Assembly: GCF_018343795.1 (NCBI RefSeq)
Contig: NZ_CP074346.1
Location: 248,001-312,000, forward strand
DNA length: 64,000 bases
Reading direction: 5' to 3'
Source of the DNA: Phocoenobacter atlanticus subsp. cyclopteri
GTDB lineage: Bacteria > Pseudomonadota > Gammaproteobacteria > Enterobacterales > Pasteurellaceae
Shown in pieces: positions 10,235-21,043 of the stretch; position 1 is the stretch's first letter; the number at the start of each line of letters is the position of its first letter. The notes beneath the pieces are model-generated. The model saw only the letters and a list, made by a program, of their open reading frames with translations, ran no database searches and had not been told where the DNA came from. The position numbers and the translations under genes are program-made.

Positions 10235-11142
10235 TAGGCTGTTTCTTCTGTAACCTGCTCAGTCAAAAGCAATACTTCTTCTTGAAAAGGCGAAGGTTGA
10301 TTTGTCATTTTAGCGACTAATCCTGCTAAGGTATCTCGCATTTTGCTACGATGTACAATCATATCTAATGCACCGTGGTCTAATAAAAATTCCGCTCGCT
10401 GGAAGCCTTCTGGTAAGGTTTCACGCACGGTTTGTTCGATAACACGAGCACCAGCAAACCCGATTAATGCTTTTGGTTCTGCAATATGAATATCACCAAG
10501 CATTGCAAAACTTGCAGATACACCACCAAAGGTCGGATCTGTCATTACAGAAATAAAAGGCACGCCTTTTTCTTTTAATTTTGCTAATACTGCACTGGTT
10601 TTTGCCATTTGCATAAGTGAGAATAATGCCTCTTGCATTCTTGCACCACCAGAAGCTGCAAAACAAATGAAAGGAATATTTTCTTCTAGTGCTTTTTCAG
10701 CCGCTAATACAAATTTTTGCCCAACGGTTGTACCCATTGAACCACCCATAAATTCAAAATCAAATGCAGCGGCGACGACCGGCATTTTATAAAGAGCGCC
10801 TTTCATTGCAATAAGAGCATCTTTCTCTCCTGTTTGCTTTTGGGCGGCATTTAAGCGGTCTTTATATTTTTTTAAATCTTTAAATTTTAAAATATCCTGT
10901 GGTTCTAATTCTGCACCTAACTCTTCCGTACTATTTTCATCAAATAGATTTAATAAACGCAAACGAGCAGGCACTCGCATATGATGATCACACTTAGGAC
11001 ACACTTGCATATTACGTTTTAAATCTTCAACATATAAAATTTGCTGACAACTTGTACATTTTGTCCATACTCCCTCAGGAATACTTGCTTTACTACTTTG
11101 AGATGATGATTTTGTACCTAAAATTCTTTCAATCCAGCTCAT
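10234..11142 (-). CDS. accD: Acetyl-CoA carboxylase carboxyltransferase subunit beta
   Basis: AccD pairs with AccA to move the carboxyl group from biotin to acetyl-CoA, the first step of fatty-acid synthesis. The 302-residue protein shows the N-terminal four-cysteine zinc ribbon (Cys29, Cys32, Cys48, Cys51) and the carboxyltransferase core with [21 protein letters not shown] and [11 protein letters not shown]. It is co-translated with folC downstream. accA and accBC are elsewhere. Confidence 0.97.
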   Translation of the reverse strand: MSWIERILGTKSSSQSSKASIPEGVWTKCTSCQQILYVEDLKRNMQVCPKCDHHMRVPARLRLLNLFDENSTEELGAELEPQDILKFKDLKKYKDRLNAAQKQTGEKDALIAMKGALYKMPVVAAAFDFEFMGGSMGTTVGQKFVLAAEKALEENIPFICFAASGGARMQEALFSLMQMAKTSAVLAKLKEKGVPFISVMTDPTFGGVSASFAMLGDIHIAEPKALIGFAGARVIEQTVRETLPEGFQRAEFLLDHGALDMIVHRSKMRDTLAGLVAKMTNQPSPFQEEVLLLTEQVTEETA

Positions 11143-11434
11143 TTTTTAACCTTTATATTTCTCTGAGAAAACGATGTAATATTAAACCATAAAATGACTA
11201 TTTTGGGTATGTTAAATTATAAATCTTTTATTTTCTATTCAGGAAAAGATTACGCTTTAATTGAAGATAACCTTGATTTATGGTCAGACACTTTTTTATA
11301 AAGGAGAAATAAATAGATATTACATCCAAATTAAAATTTTCTCAAAAACAACAAAAAAGTGATGAAAAGAATTGATCATCTAAATTAAAAGTATAAGCTT
11401 TAAAACTAATATTATATTTATTGGCAATCTGATT
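11143..11434. other. Intergenic region between accD and yqiA
   Basis: This divergent spacer should hold the promoters of accD and the esterase gene. It contains a 30-codon open frame (11209-11301) followed by AAGGAG and a short ATA-started frame; neither resembles a protein I know, and both may be decayed sequence. No uptake core, riboswitch or strong hairpin was seen. Confidence 0.4.
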
Positions 11435-11989
11435 ATGTTTCTCTATATTCACGGTTTTTTATCTTCATCAAAATCAACAAAAGCTCAGCAGTTAAAAAAA
11501 TGGTTACAACAGCAGGGCAGAGAAGAAGAATGGTTTTGTCCTGATTTATTACCTAACCCTCAACTCGCAATGCAACAACTTCGAGAATTGATTTTTCACA
11601 CTGAGAAACCAATTAAATTAGTAGGAAGTTCGTTAGGTGGATTTTATGCTACTATTTTAAGCGAAGAGTTTGATTTAAAGGCTATTCTTATTAATCCAGC
11701 CGTAAAAGTAGGTAAAGTATTGGAAAGTAGAATTGGTTCACATAAGGCGTGGCATTCTAATAGCAATATTATTTTTACACAGCGAGATGTTGATATTTTA
11801 AATAATATGGATGTGCGTGAAATCACTAAACCAAATAATTTTTTGTTAATGATTGAAAAAGGCGATGAAATCTTAAATTATCAATTAGCATTGACACTTT
11901 ATAAAGATTGTAACCAACTTATTTTTAATGATGGTAACCATGGTTTTAGTCGTTTTGAGAAAGTATTGGATTTAATTGATCAATTTTGA
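11435..11989 (+). CDS. yqiA: YqiA-family alpha/beta-hydrolase esterase
   Basis: The 184-residue protein is the length of YqiA/YcfP-type esterases. It starts with the oxyanion strand MFLYIHGFLSS, has nucleophile elbow GSSLGG with Ser66, an acid in KGDEILNY and a C-terminal His in GNHGFSRF. E. coli YqiA hydrolyses short-chain acyl esters in vitro; its physiological substrate is unknown. It is a monocistronic gene ending at a hairpin shared with the convergent TonB-dependent receptor. Confidence 0.87.
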   Translation: MFLYIHGFLSSSKSTKAQQLKKWLQQQGREEEWFCPDLLPNPQLAMQQLRELIFHTEKPIKLVGSSLGGFYATILSEEFDLKAILINPAVKVGKVLESRIGSHKAWHSNSNIIFTQRDVDILNNMDVREITKPNNFLLMIEKGDEILNYQLALTLYKDCNQLIFNDGNHGFSRFEKVLDLIDQF

Positions 11990-12008
11990 TGAACTTGTTA
12001 TATGAAAT

Positions 12009-12034
12009 AATGGCAGAAAATAATTTCTGCCATT
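12009..12034. terminator. Bidirectional hairpin between yqiA and receptor gene
   Basis: An 11-bp perfect stem, AATGGCAGAAA (12009-12019) and its complement (12024-12034), has a four-base loop and sits between convergent stops. The flanking T runs are short, so termination may be weak. Confidence 0.6.
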
Positions 12035-12044
12035 GTTCCTCGCA

Positions 12045-14549
12045 TTAAAAAATGTAACGTAATCCTAAACGGAAAGAGCGTCCTGCAATAGGAGTTAAAT
12101 ATTTTAATGTTGAATTATTTGGATGAGCTTTTTTATTAGTTAAATTACGAATATCTAAAAATAATTCAATTTTATTTTTGGGATTAAGATCAATATCATA
12201 TTCAGCATAAGCATCCACTAAATTATAGCCTGGTAAATTTATCCCTTTTTCCATATTAGTATTTGTTGGATATTTTTGCACTCTATAATGTGTTAATGTT
12301 GAGCCTAACTTCCAATTATTTTTATTGTAACTTAGTCCTATACCATAACGAGAGGTTGGCATATTGGACATATAATTTCCATCGTGTCTAGTTTGAAAAC
12401 TATTTTTCATTTTAGGTTTATTTTTCACTAAGTCTGCAAATAAACGAACATCTAGATTACCATAATCTGCTAACTCTATCTGCTGATTTAATTCTAGTTC
12501 CCAGCCATTGATAATAGTATCAGATTGTCGCCACTCTTTTACCTCAAGTGCTTGACGACTAATTCCTGTATTACCTAGATAAATATAATTACTGTAATTT
12601 GTTTTAAAATAATTAACAGTAAATGTTGTATCTTGCCAGTGAATTTTACTACCAAATTCTAATGTTCTTGCAGTCTCTTCTTTTAACAATGGATTACCTC
12701 GTTCATCAGTTAAAGTTGCAAAATGTAAATTACTGGCAAATAGCTCATTTACTTCTGGTGCTCGTTGTGAATAGCTATAACGTCCATTTAATGTTAAAAA
12801 TTGTACAGGTTGCCAGCTTGTATCAATAAAATAATGATGAAGATTAAATTTTCTTAAATTTTTGCCGTATTTTCCTGTAGAACCATCGCTACCTTGAGAG
12901 GTGGTATATCCATCACCAAAAAAAGCTTGATGTTTAACTATTTCATTTCGGTAACCAAATGTTGTTAGCCATTCTTTCCAAGTCAGATTTTGCATTGCAA
13001 AGAGACCGTATTTTTTAGATTTTGTGTCAGGTATAAATCTATCTTTTCCTTCACTATCAATTTTTCTTGAACTTAAATCAATGCCGATTGTACCAGAGGT
13101 AAAATGATTAAATTGATGATTGATTTCTGTTCTTAATTGAGTTTGTTTTGCATTTAAACTATCCGCAAACGTTTTACCTAAATATTCTTCATTTTTTGAA
13201 TCAATATAAGTTAATTTGGTTTTTATATTTTCTAAATATTGAGATTCTGGTATATAGGCTCCTTCTAAGGAATAAACGGTTTGGTGACTTTTAATATTGA
13301 CTGGTTTAAGATTGATCTTTTTATTATCTGTGTTGGTCGTTAATGAGGCATAGCCAGGTACACCATAGTCATTTTTATAATAACTAACACCGAACCCAAT
13401 ATATCCATTATCCACGATATAGCTTAATCCTGTAGAAATATTTTGATTGTGCATATGACTATTTGAAATTTTTCCATTTTCAATATCAACAATATCTTTA
13501 ATACCTAAAAAGTCTCTTATTTGCTCTTTTTCTCCTGCTACATAATCAGGATTTTCGACAATTTTTTCAGGATCAATGTACTGTTCCCATCCTTTACCAT
13601 CAGATTTTTTACGCCATTTTTTACTCCAATTAGGTGCATATTGAAAATACAAATCTTTGATTTGATCATCACCTAAACCTAAATTTTCAAGATATGTTTT
13701 CTCAGAACCATTTTTAATAGCTTTTAGATATTGAGCATTAATATATTGACGTGATTTTTTATTAAAATGTGTTTCACTAAATATTGGCTCTACTTGGCAA
13801 GCTCTAGCTAATTCAGAATTAATCCCCATACCATTTTTACCTAGACGCCAAATGTTAGGAATATTATAACAAGCATCAGCTTTAGGATTACCTTTTGTTT
13901 TATAAGAATCAATATAGCTATTCATTCCATCAATATGCCATACAAAATTATTGATATTACCATTTAAACTAAATGATTGATCGCTAGTTACATTTTCACC
14001 ACCACTAACTTCAATAACTCCTTTAAATGATTCCTCTGTTAATTGATTAGGAATTTGAGCAGTAGTTACGTTTACAGCCCCACCAATAGCGTTTCCACCA
14101 TATAACACAGAAGCAGAGGATTTATGTACTTCAATTTCTGATGCTAAAGACGGATTAACTGCTGTTGGTAGATTCCCACTAATTGCAGCTAGTCCTGAAA
14201 TCGCTAGACGATTGTTATTAATTTGCACACGAGAATTAGTCAAACTTCTAATTTGTGGAATACCATTATTTGGTCCAAAACTATTATTCTGAACACCACT
14301 GATTTTTTCAGTAGTTTGACCTAAAGAGACAGCTTTTTGGCTTTGAAGACTTGTATTTAAAGAATCACTTTCTCTATTAATAAATGAACGTGAACCTCCA
14401 AGCAAGCTTTCACTGGAATGATCTAATTTATCACTTATCACAACAATCTCATTAAGTGTAATTGGTGAGTTATTTTGTGTGAATCCATAAGGTGGATATA
14501 CTAAATAGATCGATAAAGAAATTAATGTAAGAGAAAAATTTTTTTTCAT
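12045..14549 (-). CDS. TonB-dependent outer-membrane receptor, ligand unknown
   Basis: The 834-residue protein has a signal peptide (residues 1-24), a TonB-box-like segment (LNEIVVIS), an N-terminal plug (about 45-170, with GNAIGGAVNVTT) and a 22-strand-type barrel ending in aromatic Phe (LGLRYIF). The plug motif with FGPNNGIPQIR recalls the ZnuD-like group, but the histidine-rich loop of ZnuD is not evident. A long extracellular loop (about residues 215-350) carries two cysteines some 24 residues apart (Cys in DACYN and ARACQ) that may be disulfide-linked. Import would need the ExbB/ExbD/TonB system encoded at 21-22.7 kb. Possible cargo is a metal, a siderophore or haem; sequence does not decide. 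No clear Fur or Zur box was found upstream. Confidence 0.88.
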   Translation of the reverse strand: MKKNFSLTLISLSIYLVYPPYGFTQNNSPITLNEIVVISDKLDHSSESLLGGSRSFINRESDSLNTSLQSQKAVSLGQTTEKISGVQNNSFGPNNGIPQIRSLTNSRVQINNNRLAISGLAAISGNLPTAVNPSLASEIEVHKSSASVLYGGNAIGGAVNVTTAQIPNQLTEESFKGVIEVSGGENVTSDQSFSLNGNINNFVWHIDGMNSYIDSYKTKGNPKADACYNIPNIWRLGKNGMGINSELARACQVEPIFSETHFNKKSRQYINAQYLKAIKNGSEKTYLENLGLGDDQIKDLYFQYAPNWSKKWRKKSDGKGWEQYIDPEKIVENPDYVAGEKEQIRDFLGIKDIVDIENGKISNSHMHNQNISTGLSYIVDNGYIGFGVSYYKNDYGVPGYASLTTNTDNKKINLKPVNIKSHQTVYSLEGAYIPESQYLENIKTKLTYIDSKNEEYLGKTFADSLNAKQTQLRTEINHQFNHFTSGTIGIDLSSRKIDSEGKDRFIPDTKSKKYGLFAMQNLTWKEWLTTFGYRNEIVKHQAFFGDGYTTSQGSDGSTGKYGKNLRKFNLHHYFIDTSWQPVQFLTLNGRYSYSQRAPEVNELFASNLHFATLTDERGNPLLKEETARTLEFGSKIHWQDTTFTVNYFKTNYSNYIYLGNTGISRQALEVKEWRQSDTIINGWELELNQQIELADYGNLDVRLFADLVKNKPKMKNSFQTRHDGNYMSNMPTSRYGIGLSYNKNNWKLGSTLTHYRVQKYPTNTNMEKGINLPGYNLVDAYAEYDIDLNPKNKIELFLDIRNLTNKKAHPNNSTLKYLTPIAGRSFRLGLRYIF

Positions 14550-14760
14550 ATAATTTGTCCGAGTTTAAAACCATAAAAAAATTAGGGGCGTGAATTCTAT
14601 CAAAATAATATTAAAAATCCCATATTTTTTTTGTGGTAATTTAAAAATTGCAAATTTTTTACAAAATCTGACCGCTTATTTTTATTTTGAAATATCAATT
14701 TTATGGAAAATACAGTATAATCCTCCACAATTTTATGTATTGTAATTTGAAGGAAACAAA

Positions 14761-16266
14761 ATGTCTGAACAACAAAATCAAGAATTAGACTTAAACGGTG
14801 AGATGTTAGCTCGTCGTGAGAAATTAAACCATATTCGTGAGCAAGGAAATCCATTTCCAAATACGTTTCGTCGTGAAAATTTAGCCAAAGATTTACAAGG
14901 TACTTATGCTGAAATTGAGGGCGAAGTATTAAAAGAACTGCACGTTGAAGTCAAAGTAGCTGGACGTATTATGTTACGTCGAGTGATGGGTAAAGCCTCT
15001 TTTATGACTATTCAAGATGTCAGTGGACAAATCCAGCTTTATATTGCTCGTGATAATTTGCCAGAAGGTGAGTATAACGACAAAGTAAAATTATGGGATC
15101 TTGGCGATATTGTTGGGGTTAAAGGTGAATTATTTAAAACCAAAACTGGCGAATTAACAGTTCGTTGTCGTGAAGTTCAACTTTTAACCAAAGCATTACG
15201 TCCTCTTCCTGGTAAATTCCACGGTTTAAGTGATCAAGAAACACGTTATCGTCAGCGTTATTTAGACTTGATTTCAAACGAAGATTCTCGTAATATTTTC
15301 TTAATTCGTTCAAAAGTAATTAGTGAAATCCGTCAATATTTCTTAGAAAAAGACTTTATTGAAGTGGAAACGCCGATGTTACAAGTGATTCCCGGAGGGG
15401 CAGCCGCACGTCCATTTATCACGCACCATAATGCGTTAGATGTGGATATGTATTTACGTATTGCGCCTGAATTATACTTAAAACGCCTTGTGGTGGGCGG
15501 TTTTGAGCGTGTGTTTGAACTTAATAGAAACTTCCGTAATGAAGGGGTTTCAGTTCGCCACAATCCAGAATTTACAATGATTGAATACTATCAAGCGTAT
15601 GCAGATTACATTGATTTAATGGATAATACCGAAGAATTATTACGCCGTTTAGCTATCAATATTTTAGGTACAACAACCGTACCTTATGGCGAATATACCT
15701 TTGATTTTGGTAAGCCATTTGAGCGTATTTCAATGCACGATGCAATTGTAAAATATGGCAATGGTATTGAGCGTTCAGATTTAGATAATTTTGAGAAAAC
15801 CTGTGAAATCGCAAAAGGTTTAGGTATTGAAATTCAAAAATCTTGGGGTTTAGGTTCAGTCGTTAATGCCATTTTTGAAGAAGTGGCGGAGCATAAATTG
15901 ATTCAACCAACTTTCTTAACTTCACACCCTGCGGAAATTTCGCCATTAGCACGTCGTAATGATGAAAATCCAGAAGTAACGGATCGTTTTGAGTTGTTTA
16001 TTGGTGGACGTGAAATCGGTAATGGTTTCTCAGAATTAAATGATGCAGAAGATCAAGCACAACGTTTCAAAGATCAAGTAGCAGCAAAAGAAGCGGGCGA
16101 TGATGAGGCGATGTTCTATGATGATGACTTCGTAGTGGCATTAGAACACGGTTTACCACCAACAGCGGGTGAAGGTTTAGGGATTGACCGTTTAGCAATG
16201 ATTTTTGCAAATGCACCGTCAATTCGTGATGTGATTTTATTCCCAGCAATGCGTCAAAAAGTGTGA
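14761..16266 (+). CDS. lysS: Lysyl-tRNA synthetase (class II)
   Basis: The 501-residue enzyme has an N-terminal OB-fold anticodon-binding domain (about 60-150) and the class II core: motif 2 [20 protein letters not shown] and motif 3 [14 protein letters not shown]. It charges tRNA-Lys. Codon use is typical of a highly expressed gene. An AAGGAAA site precedes ATG 14761. It is a single gene followed by a strong terminator. Confidence 0.97.
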   Translation: MSEQQNQELDLNGEMLARREKLNHIREQGNPFPNTFRRENLAKDLQGTYAEIEGEVLKELHVEVKVAGRIMLRRVMGKASFMTIQDVSGQIQLYIARDNLPEGEYNDKVKLWDLGDIVGVKGELFKTKTGELTVRCREVQLLTKALRPLPGKFHGLSDQETRYRQRYLDLISNEDSRNIFLIRSKVISEIRQYFLEKDFIEVETPMLQVIPGGAAARPFITHHNALDVDMYLRIAPELYLKRLVVGGFERVFELNRNFRNEGVSVRHNPEFTMIEYYQAYADYIDLMDNTEELLRRLAINILGTTTVPYGEYTFDFGKPFERISMHDAIVKYGNGIERSDLDNFEKTCEIAKGLGIEIQKSWGLGSVVNAIFEEVAEHKLIQPTFLTSHPAEISPLARRNDENPEVTDRFELFIGGREIGNGFSELNDAEDQAQRFKDQVAAKEAGDDEAMFYDDDFVVALEHGLPPTAGEGLGIDRLAMIFANAPSIRDVILFPAMRQKV

Positions 16267-16294
16267 TTCGTAACAGATTGTAAAATAATTAAAA

Positions 16295-16330
16295 AAAATC
16301 CCTTTTCTGTTGTTGCAGAAAAGGGATTTT
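16295..16330 (+). terminator. Rho-independent terminator of lysS
   Basis: A perfect 15-bp stem (16295-16309 with 16316-16330) encloses a 6-base loop and is followed by a short T run. Confidence 0.9.
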
Positions 16331-16382
16331 TAGTTTATAAAAAAGTACTTAGGTAAATTATAACAAAAATAAGGAATTATTT

Positions 16383-17773
16383 ATGGCACAACAAGAAAAT
16401 CTTGAAGAGCAAAATTTTTTGCATCAACCTTCTTTTTTAGAGGCAAGTATTGTATCGGTAATAACAGTTGCGTTGCTTTCTTTTTTAATTATTGGAACAG
16501 GTTGGGCACCACATATTGGCATTGCTTTTGTTATGCTTTGTTTATTGATTTATGGGCGAGTAAAAGGAATTTCTTATAACAAAATGCAACAAGCAATGGC
16601 AGATTCGTTAATGTCTAGTGTGGGAGCATTATATCTATTCTTTTTTATTGGTATTTTGGTTACTGCATTATTAATGAGCGGAGCAATTCCCAGCTTAATT
16701 TATTACGGTACATTATTGATGAGTGCCAATTATTTTTATGTGTCAGTTTTTTTAATTACTGGAATTATTGGGATTTCATTAGGAAGCAGTTTGACTACTG
16801 TGGCAACTTTAGGTGTCGCTTTTATGGGGATTGGAGAGGCATTTGATGCCAATGCAATGATTACAGCAGGGGCAATAGTTTCAGGTGCATTTTTAGGCGA
16901 TAAAATGTCACCACTTTCTGATACAACCACCATTTCAGCTGCAACTGTAGATATTGACCTTTTTGATCATATCAAAAATATGTTACGTACCACAATTCCC
17001 GCATTGATACTTTGTTGTGTAATTTACATTGGTTTATCCTCCTTTAACCATAGTGAAGTAGGTAATATTGCTCGTATTGAAATATTTAGACAAGCATTAA
17101 AGGAAACCAATTTAGTCCATTTAGTTTCTTTATTACCTTTTGTATTACTTATTTGTTTAGCTGTAATGCGAGTATCTGCAATAATGGCAATGATTTACAC
17201 ATCATTATTGGGAGTAGTGATTGCACAATTTTTAGGCTATAACGATTTCTCTCAGTATGGTACATACTTTTTTGCTGGTTTTGTTCCAAATCCTGAATGG
17301 GCACCTGATTTAGTACGAATGTTTAGTCGTGGTGGTTTACAAAGTATGTTCTTTACTTTAACTATTGTACTGTTAGCTGTGAGTATGGGGGGTTATTATT
17401 TGCATTAGGTGTTATTCCTCGTCTATTAAAAGAAATAGCAGACTGGTTAAATAACCGTTTGAGAGCAACTATTGCCGTTGCAATGACTAGCGTAGGGGTA
17501 AATGTCTTAATTGGAGAACAATATTTAAGTATTCTGCTTTCAGGCGAAACCTTTAAACCTATTTACGATCGTTTAGGTTTAGAGCGTAAACATTTATCTC
17601 GTACTCTCGAAGATGCGGGAACGGTGGTCAATCCACTTGTACCTTGGAGTGTATGTGGGGTGTTTATTGCTCAGCAATTAAATGTAAGTGTGATTGATTA
17701 CTTACCTTACGCATTTTTTTGCTATTTAAGTGTCTTGATTACATTAGTTATTCCAAGTAAGCGGTCACATTAA
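16383..17773 (+). pseudogene. nhaC: Na+/H+ antiporter NhaC, frameshifted at a G tract
   Basis: The first 341 codons (16383-17408) encode the N-terminal three quarters of an NhaC antiporter, with many membrane helices and motifs such as GAFLGDKMSPLSDTTTISA. The frame then stops shortly after a run of six G (17387-17392). Reading on in the frame that a seventh G would give restores MGGLLFALGVIPRLL and the expected C-terminal region to 17773 (PLVPWSVCGVFIAQQ). Restored length is about 460 residues, close to H. influenzae NhaC. This is a real inactivating slip, a phase-variable state or a sequencing error. AAGGAATT precedes the ATG. Confidence 0.88.
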
Positions 17774-17894
17774 AGATAAAATCTGTAAATTTGAAGTAAA
17801 GATTGATTTGATCGTTTTTCTTACTTGTGTATTAGATGGAATTTCTTTATAATTCGCATCTATTGTGTTACATCGTGTTGTAATACAAATCAAT

Positions 17895-18007
17895 GAGGGC
17901 GTTTTTGGTACCTCGCAATGGTGTTTAGTTTACTTGGTCAGATTCGGAAGAAAGCAGCCAGAATTAAGTTACTGTGTGCCGAGGAGTTGCTGGAAATGCC
18001 CTCACCC
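17895..18007 (+). ncRNA. ffs: 4.5S RNA (signal recognition particle RNA)
   Basis: The stretch matches bacterial 4.5S RNA: terminal helix GAGGGC (17895-17900) with GCCCTC (17998-18003), and the highly conserved Ffh-binding apical domain with GGTCAG, GGAAG and AGCAGCC around 17937-17960. A T-rich run follows at 18008-18013. It forms SRP with Ffh for co-translational membrane targeting. A long open frame runs through it into rluE, but that segment is RNA gene, not protein. Confidence 0.93.
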
Positions 18008-18032
18008 TTTTTTCCTCATTTTGAGTATATCA

Positions 18033-18719
18033 ATGACTTCCATTAAACCAAAATTTAAACCTAATTCAATAAAAACGAAAACAAATCTTAAGGCGACTAC
18101 AACTAAAATAAAGGCTCGTAGACCTTTACCCTCTCTTGAAGAAACAACAATAGTATTATTTAATAAACCTTATGATGTATTAACACAATTTAGTGATGAT
18201 TCTGGTCGTAAAACCTTAAAAGATTTTATTGATATTGCGAATATTTATCCTGTTGGTCGCTTAGATCGTGATAGTGAGGGATTGCTATTATTAACCAATA
18301 ATGGTCAAATTCAACACCGTTTAGCTAATCCTAAATTTGAGAAGGCGAAAACGTATTGGGTACAAGTGGAAGGTGAACCTTCGCAAGAAGATTTGGAGAA
18401 ATTACAACAAGGTGTAGTATTAAAAGATGGATTAACTAAAGCTGCAAAAGTGAAGTGTATTGAACCTCCTGAGTTTAATTGGAAAAGTGCACCTAAAATA
18501 CGTGAACGTAAAAATATTCCAACGAGTTGGATCGAATTAACAATTACAGAAGGAAGAAATCGCCAAGTAAGAAGAATGACCGCTCATATTGGTTTTCCTA
18601 CGTTACGTTTAATTCGTGTTGGTTTGGGTGTGTTTAAGTTAAATGGCTTAGGTAGTGGTGAATATCGCATTTTAAATGATGATGAAAAACGCCAATTATT
18701 CAAACAATTAAAGCTATGA
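18033..18719 (+). CDS. rluE: 23S rRNA pseudouridine synthase RluE
   Basis: The start is set at ATG 18033 because the open frame upstream crosses the 4.5S RNA gene. The 228-residue product has a basic N-terminus (Lys/Thr-rich, about residues 1-35) and the RsuA/RluB/E/F catalytic motif [19 protein letters not shown], whose Asp is the nucleophile, plus [11 protein letters not shown]. RluE isomerises U2457 of 23S rRNA. It overlaps the convergent YwiC-like gene by six bases. Confidence 0.9.
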   Translation: MTSIKPKFKPNSIKTKTNLKATTTKIKARRPLPSLEETTIVLFNKPYDVLTQFSDDSGRKTLKDFIDIANIYPVGRLDRDSEGLLLLTNNGQIQHRLANPKFEKAKTYWVQVEGEPSQEDLEKLQQGVVLKDGLTKAAKVKCIEPPEFNWKSAPKIRERKNIPTSWIELTITEGRNRQVRRMTAHIGFPTLRLIRVGLGVFKLNGLGSGEYRILNDDEKRQLFKQLKL

Positions 18720-19424
18720 AGCGATTAAGCAGAGTGTAAATATTGTAATAATTAGTAATTCCCACATTCCTATTTGTTTAATATTAAGATTTTTTCTTGG
18801 CAATATGATGGCTCGAATTAATCCACATAAATAAGCAAAAGCAATAAAATAGTAACTAAATAACGCATAACTGATCATCAATAAAATATGTGAGTTTATA
18901 CTCAGTTTTCTATAGAGCGGATTTTTTCGTTCTCGGGCAACACTTTTAACATAAAATGTAGTAACAGTAAAAAAAAGTGTTGGATGAATTAATATATCGA
19001 TATTATATTGCTGAGTGGTTAAATAATAGCCTGCCATCCCTACAATACCAAAAATTAAATAGCCTGCAATATCATTAATTAGATTGCGTTCATCTTTTTG
19101 TTTTGTATAGTAAATTTGGACTAGTACAAGCGGGATCATTGGAATAAAAAATTGCAAAATTTTAGGTTGATAAAAAATGACAGGAAGAGCAAAAATAACA
19201 CTGATAATTGCATAAATTATTGCCCATTTTTTGTTTCTAGTCGTAGGTTTTCTATTAAATAGGGCAAGAAATGGATAAGAAAAAAGATATAAAAATAACC
19301 AAGAAAGAGTAAAAAAAATATAAATAAAATGAAAATGAGTGAGACTTATACCGTATAAAAGAGGTATAAATGCCATCACTAATGCACCATATTGATTTGA
19401 AATAACAGGTTTATTTTTTATCAT
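18714..19424 (-). CDS. YwiC-like family membrane protein
   Basis: The 236-residue, mostly hydrophobic protein has about seven to eight predicted membrane helices. The opening [17 protein letters not shown] corresponds to the H-G-A-W-type start of YwiC-like proteins (Pfam YwiC), with YG replacing HGA. The central loop [13 protein letters not shown] and charged [12 protein letters not shown] fit that family. Function is unknown. Six bases of its 3' end overlap rluE on the opposite strand. Confidence 0.7.
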   Translation of the reverse strand: MIKNKPVISNQYGALVMAFIPLLYGISLTHFHFIYIFFTLSWLFLYLFSYPFLALFNRKPTTRNKKWAIIYAIISVIFALPVIFYQPKILQFFIPMIPLVLVQIYYTKQKDERNLINDIAGYLIFGIVGMAGYYLTTQQYNIDILIHPTLFFTVTTFYVKSVARERKNPLYRKLSINSHILLMISYALFSYYFIAFAYLCGLIRAIILPRKNLNIKQIGMWELLIITIFTLCLIAS

Positions 19425-19448
19425 TTTTATTTGTTATATAAAAATAAA

Positions 19449-19468
19449 GGCTGACAAATGCCAGCCTC
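19449..19468 (-). terminator. Hairpin after pfkA
   Basis: GGCTGACA and TGCCAGCC form a short stem with one mismatch, followed on the minus strand by TTTATTTTTAT. It lies directly after the pfkA stop. Confidence 0.7.
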
Positions 19469-19478
19469 AAATAACTAA

Positions 19479-20444
19479 TTAGAATAGTTTTCTTGCGACT
19501 TCAAAGAGTTTTTCATCAAATGGACGTTTCATTGTAGTAATTGCTTCAATGATGTCGTGATGAACAAGCTCTTCTTTTTGCATCCCAATACAGCGTCCTG
19601 CGTGTCCTTCTAGTAATAATTCAACAGCATAAACGCCCATTCGAGAGGCTAAAATACGGTCAAATGCACAAGGTGAACCGCCTCGTTGAATATGTCCTAA
19701 AATAGTTGCACGAGTTTCATTACCTAATCGTGCTTCAATTTCTTTTGCCAATTCGTGAACATTACATTTGTGTTCTGTAATGGCGACAATTGCGTGACGT
19801 TTTCCTTCATTTAGATCTGTTTCAATATTTTTGATTAGATCTTCTCTGTCAAATTCTTTTTCTGCGGTAACGATATAATCGCAACCTCCTGCGATTGCTG
19901 CATTAATGGTTAAATCACCACAATAACGTCCCATAATTTCTACTAGTGAAATACGGCGATGTGAGGTTGAGGTGTCACGAAGATAGTCAATTGCGGTTAA
20001 CACGGTTTCTAATGCGGTTTGATATCCGATACAGTAGTCTGTACCTGGAATATCATTATCAATAGTACCGGGTAAACCAATGCAAGGGTAACCAAATTCT
20101 TCAGTAATAAGTTTAGCCCCCATATAAGAGCCGTCTCCACCGATAACAATTAACGCATCAATATTGTGTTTTTCTAAAGTTTTGACTGCTTGTTTACGAA
20201 CTTCTGGATCTTTAAATTCTGGAAAACGGGCAGAACCTAAAAATGTTCCGCCTCGATTTAATTTATCTGCAACTGAATGGTGCTCTAGTTTGATCACTTG
20301 ATCATGATACAAACCATAATAACCATCTGTAATACCATAAACTTCTAAGCCTTCACTTAGCCCTGCACGTACAATCCCACGAATTGCGGCATTCATACCT
20401 GGTGCATCACCACCACTGGTTAAAATTGCAATTTTTTTAATCAT
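19479..20444 (-). CDS. pfkA: 6-phosphofructokinase, ATP-dependent
   Basis: The 321-residue glycolytic enzyme has [15 protein letters not shown] at the N-terminus, the nucleotide motif GGDGSYMGA near residue 103 and the catalytic [10 protein letters not shown] near 125. It phosphorylates fructose 6-phosphate. Length equals E. coli PfkA (320). It is monocistronic between a terminator and glpE. Confidence 0.97.
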   Translation of the reverse strand: MIKKIAILTSGGDAPGMNAAIRGIVRAGLSEGLEVYGITDGYYGLYHDQVIKLEHHSVADKLNRGGTFLGSARFPEFKDPEVRKQAVKTLEKHNIDALIVIGGDGSYMGAKLITEEFGYPCIGLPGTIDNDIPGTDYCIGYQTALETVLTAIDYLRDTSTSHRRISLVEIMGRYCGDLTINAAIAGGCDYIVTAEKEFDREDLIKNIETDLNEGKRHAIVAITEHKCNVHELAKEIEARLGNETRATILGHIQRGGSPCAFDRILASRMGVYAVELLLEGHAGRCIGMQKEELVHHDIIEAITTMKRPFDEKLFEVARKLF

Positions 20445-20557
20445 AAAATATCCTTAAAAATAGAGTTAAATTTATTAAAATCCGAAATACTGTAAAGATT
20501 ACCTTATTCGTATCCTTGATTCTAGAAAAAATATGTAAAATTAGTCAAAATTTTGAT

Positions 20558-20881
20558 CTAACAACGAGTTTCAGTTGGAAGTGCTGCTTTTTGCCACGCT
20601 TCAAAGCCACCAGTAATGCTATAGACATTATCAAAGCCTTGTTCAACTAAAAATTGTGCCGTATTACGACTACTGATTCCGTGGTAACAAAGCACCATAA
20701 TATGTTGGTCATAATCATAATTGTCTAAAAACTGACCATAACTTTGATTGGTTAAATGAAAGGCTGTTTTTGGATGACTTTGTTCATAACGAATCCTATC
20801 TCGAGTATCAACAATAATTGCGGTGTTATTTTCAATTTTTTCCCAAGCCTGTTCAGGACTAATTTCAGTAAAGGTATTCAT
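20558..20881 (-). CDS. glpE: Thiosulfate sulfurtransferase GlpE
   Basis: The single-domain rhodanese has 107 residues with active-site loop CYHGISSR, its catalytic cysteine at position 65 exactly as in E. coli GlpE. It transfers sulfane sulfur from thiosulfate to acceptors such as cyanide or thioredoxin. It is monocistronic; no glp genes are adjacent. Confidence 0.93.
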   Translation of the reverse strand: MNTFTEISPEQAWEKIENNTAIIVDTRDRIRYEQSHPKTAFHLTNQSYGQFLDNYDYDQHIMVLCYHGISSRNTAQFLVEQGFDNVYSITGGFEAWQKAALPTETRC

Positions 20882-20989
20882 AGAGAGTCGGTTAGTTTAA
20901 GTTTAGTTTATTTTAACGTAAAAGCGAGATAACAGAAAGATAAAAATTTTAGTATTGTTATATTGAAATTTGAGGTAGATTGATTATAA

Positions 20990-21006
20990 TTGATAACAGT
21001 TATCAA
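20990..21006. promoter_or_regulatory. Fur-type operator before exbB
   Basis: TTGATAAC-A-GTTATCAA is a perfect 8-bp inverted repeat with a one-base centre, the 7-1-7 arrangement of Fur sites, 38 bases before exbB. Iron repression of exbB-exbD-tonB is known in the family; binding here is inferred. Confidence 0.72.
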
Positions 21007-21043
21007 AATTATTTGATGACTTTTTTATTTTTTGAGGAATGTT

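Noticed and set aside
14550-14640. AT-rich imperfect repeat before the TonB-dependent receptor as a Fur or Zur box
   Set aside because: Too few matches to either consensus to call.
17865-18032. Open frame extending rluE upstream by 56 codons
   Set aside because: It translates the 4.5S RNA gene; RluE homology starts after ATG 18033.
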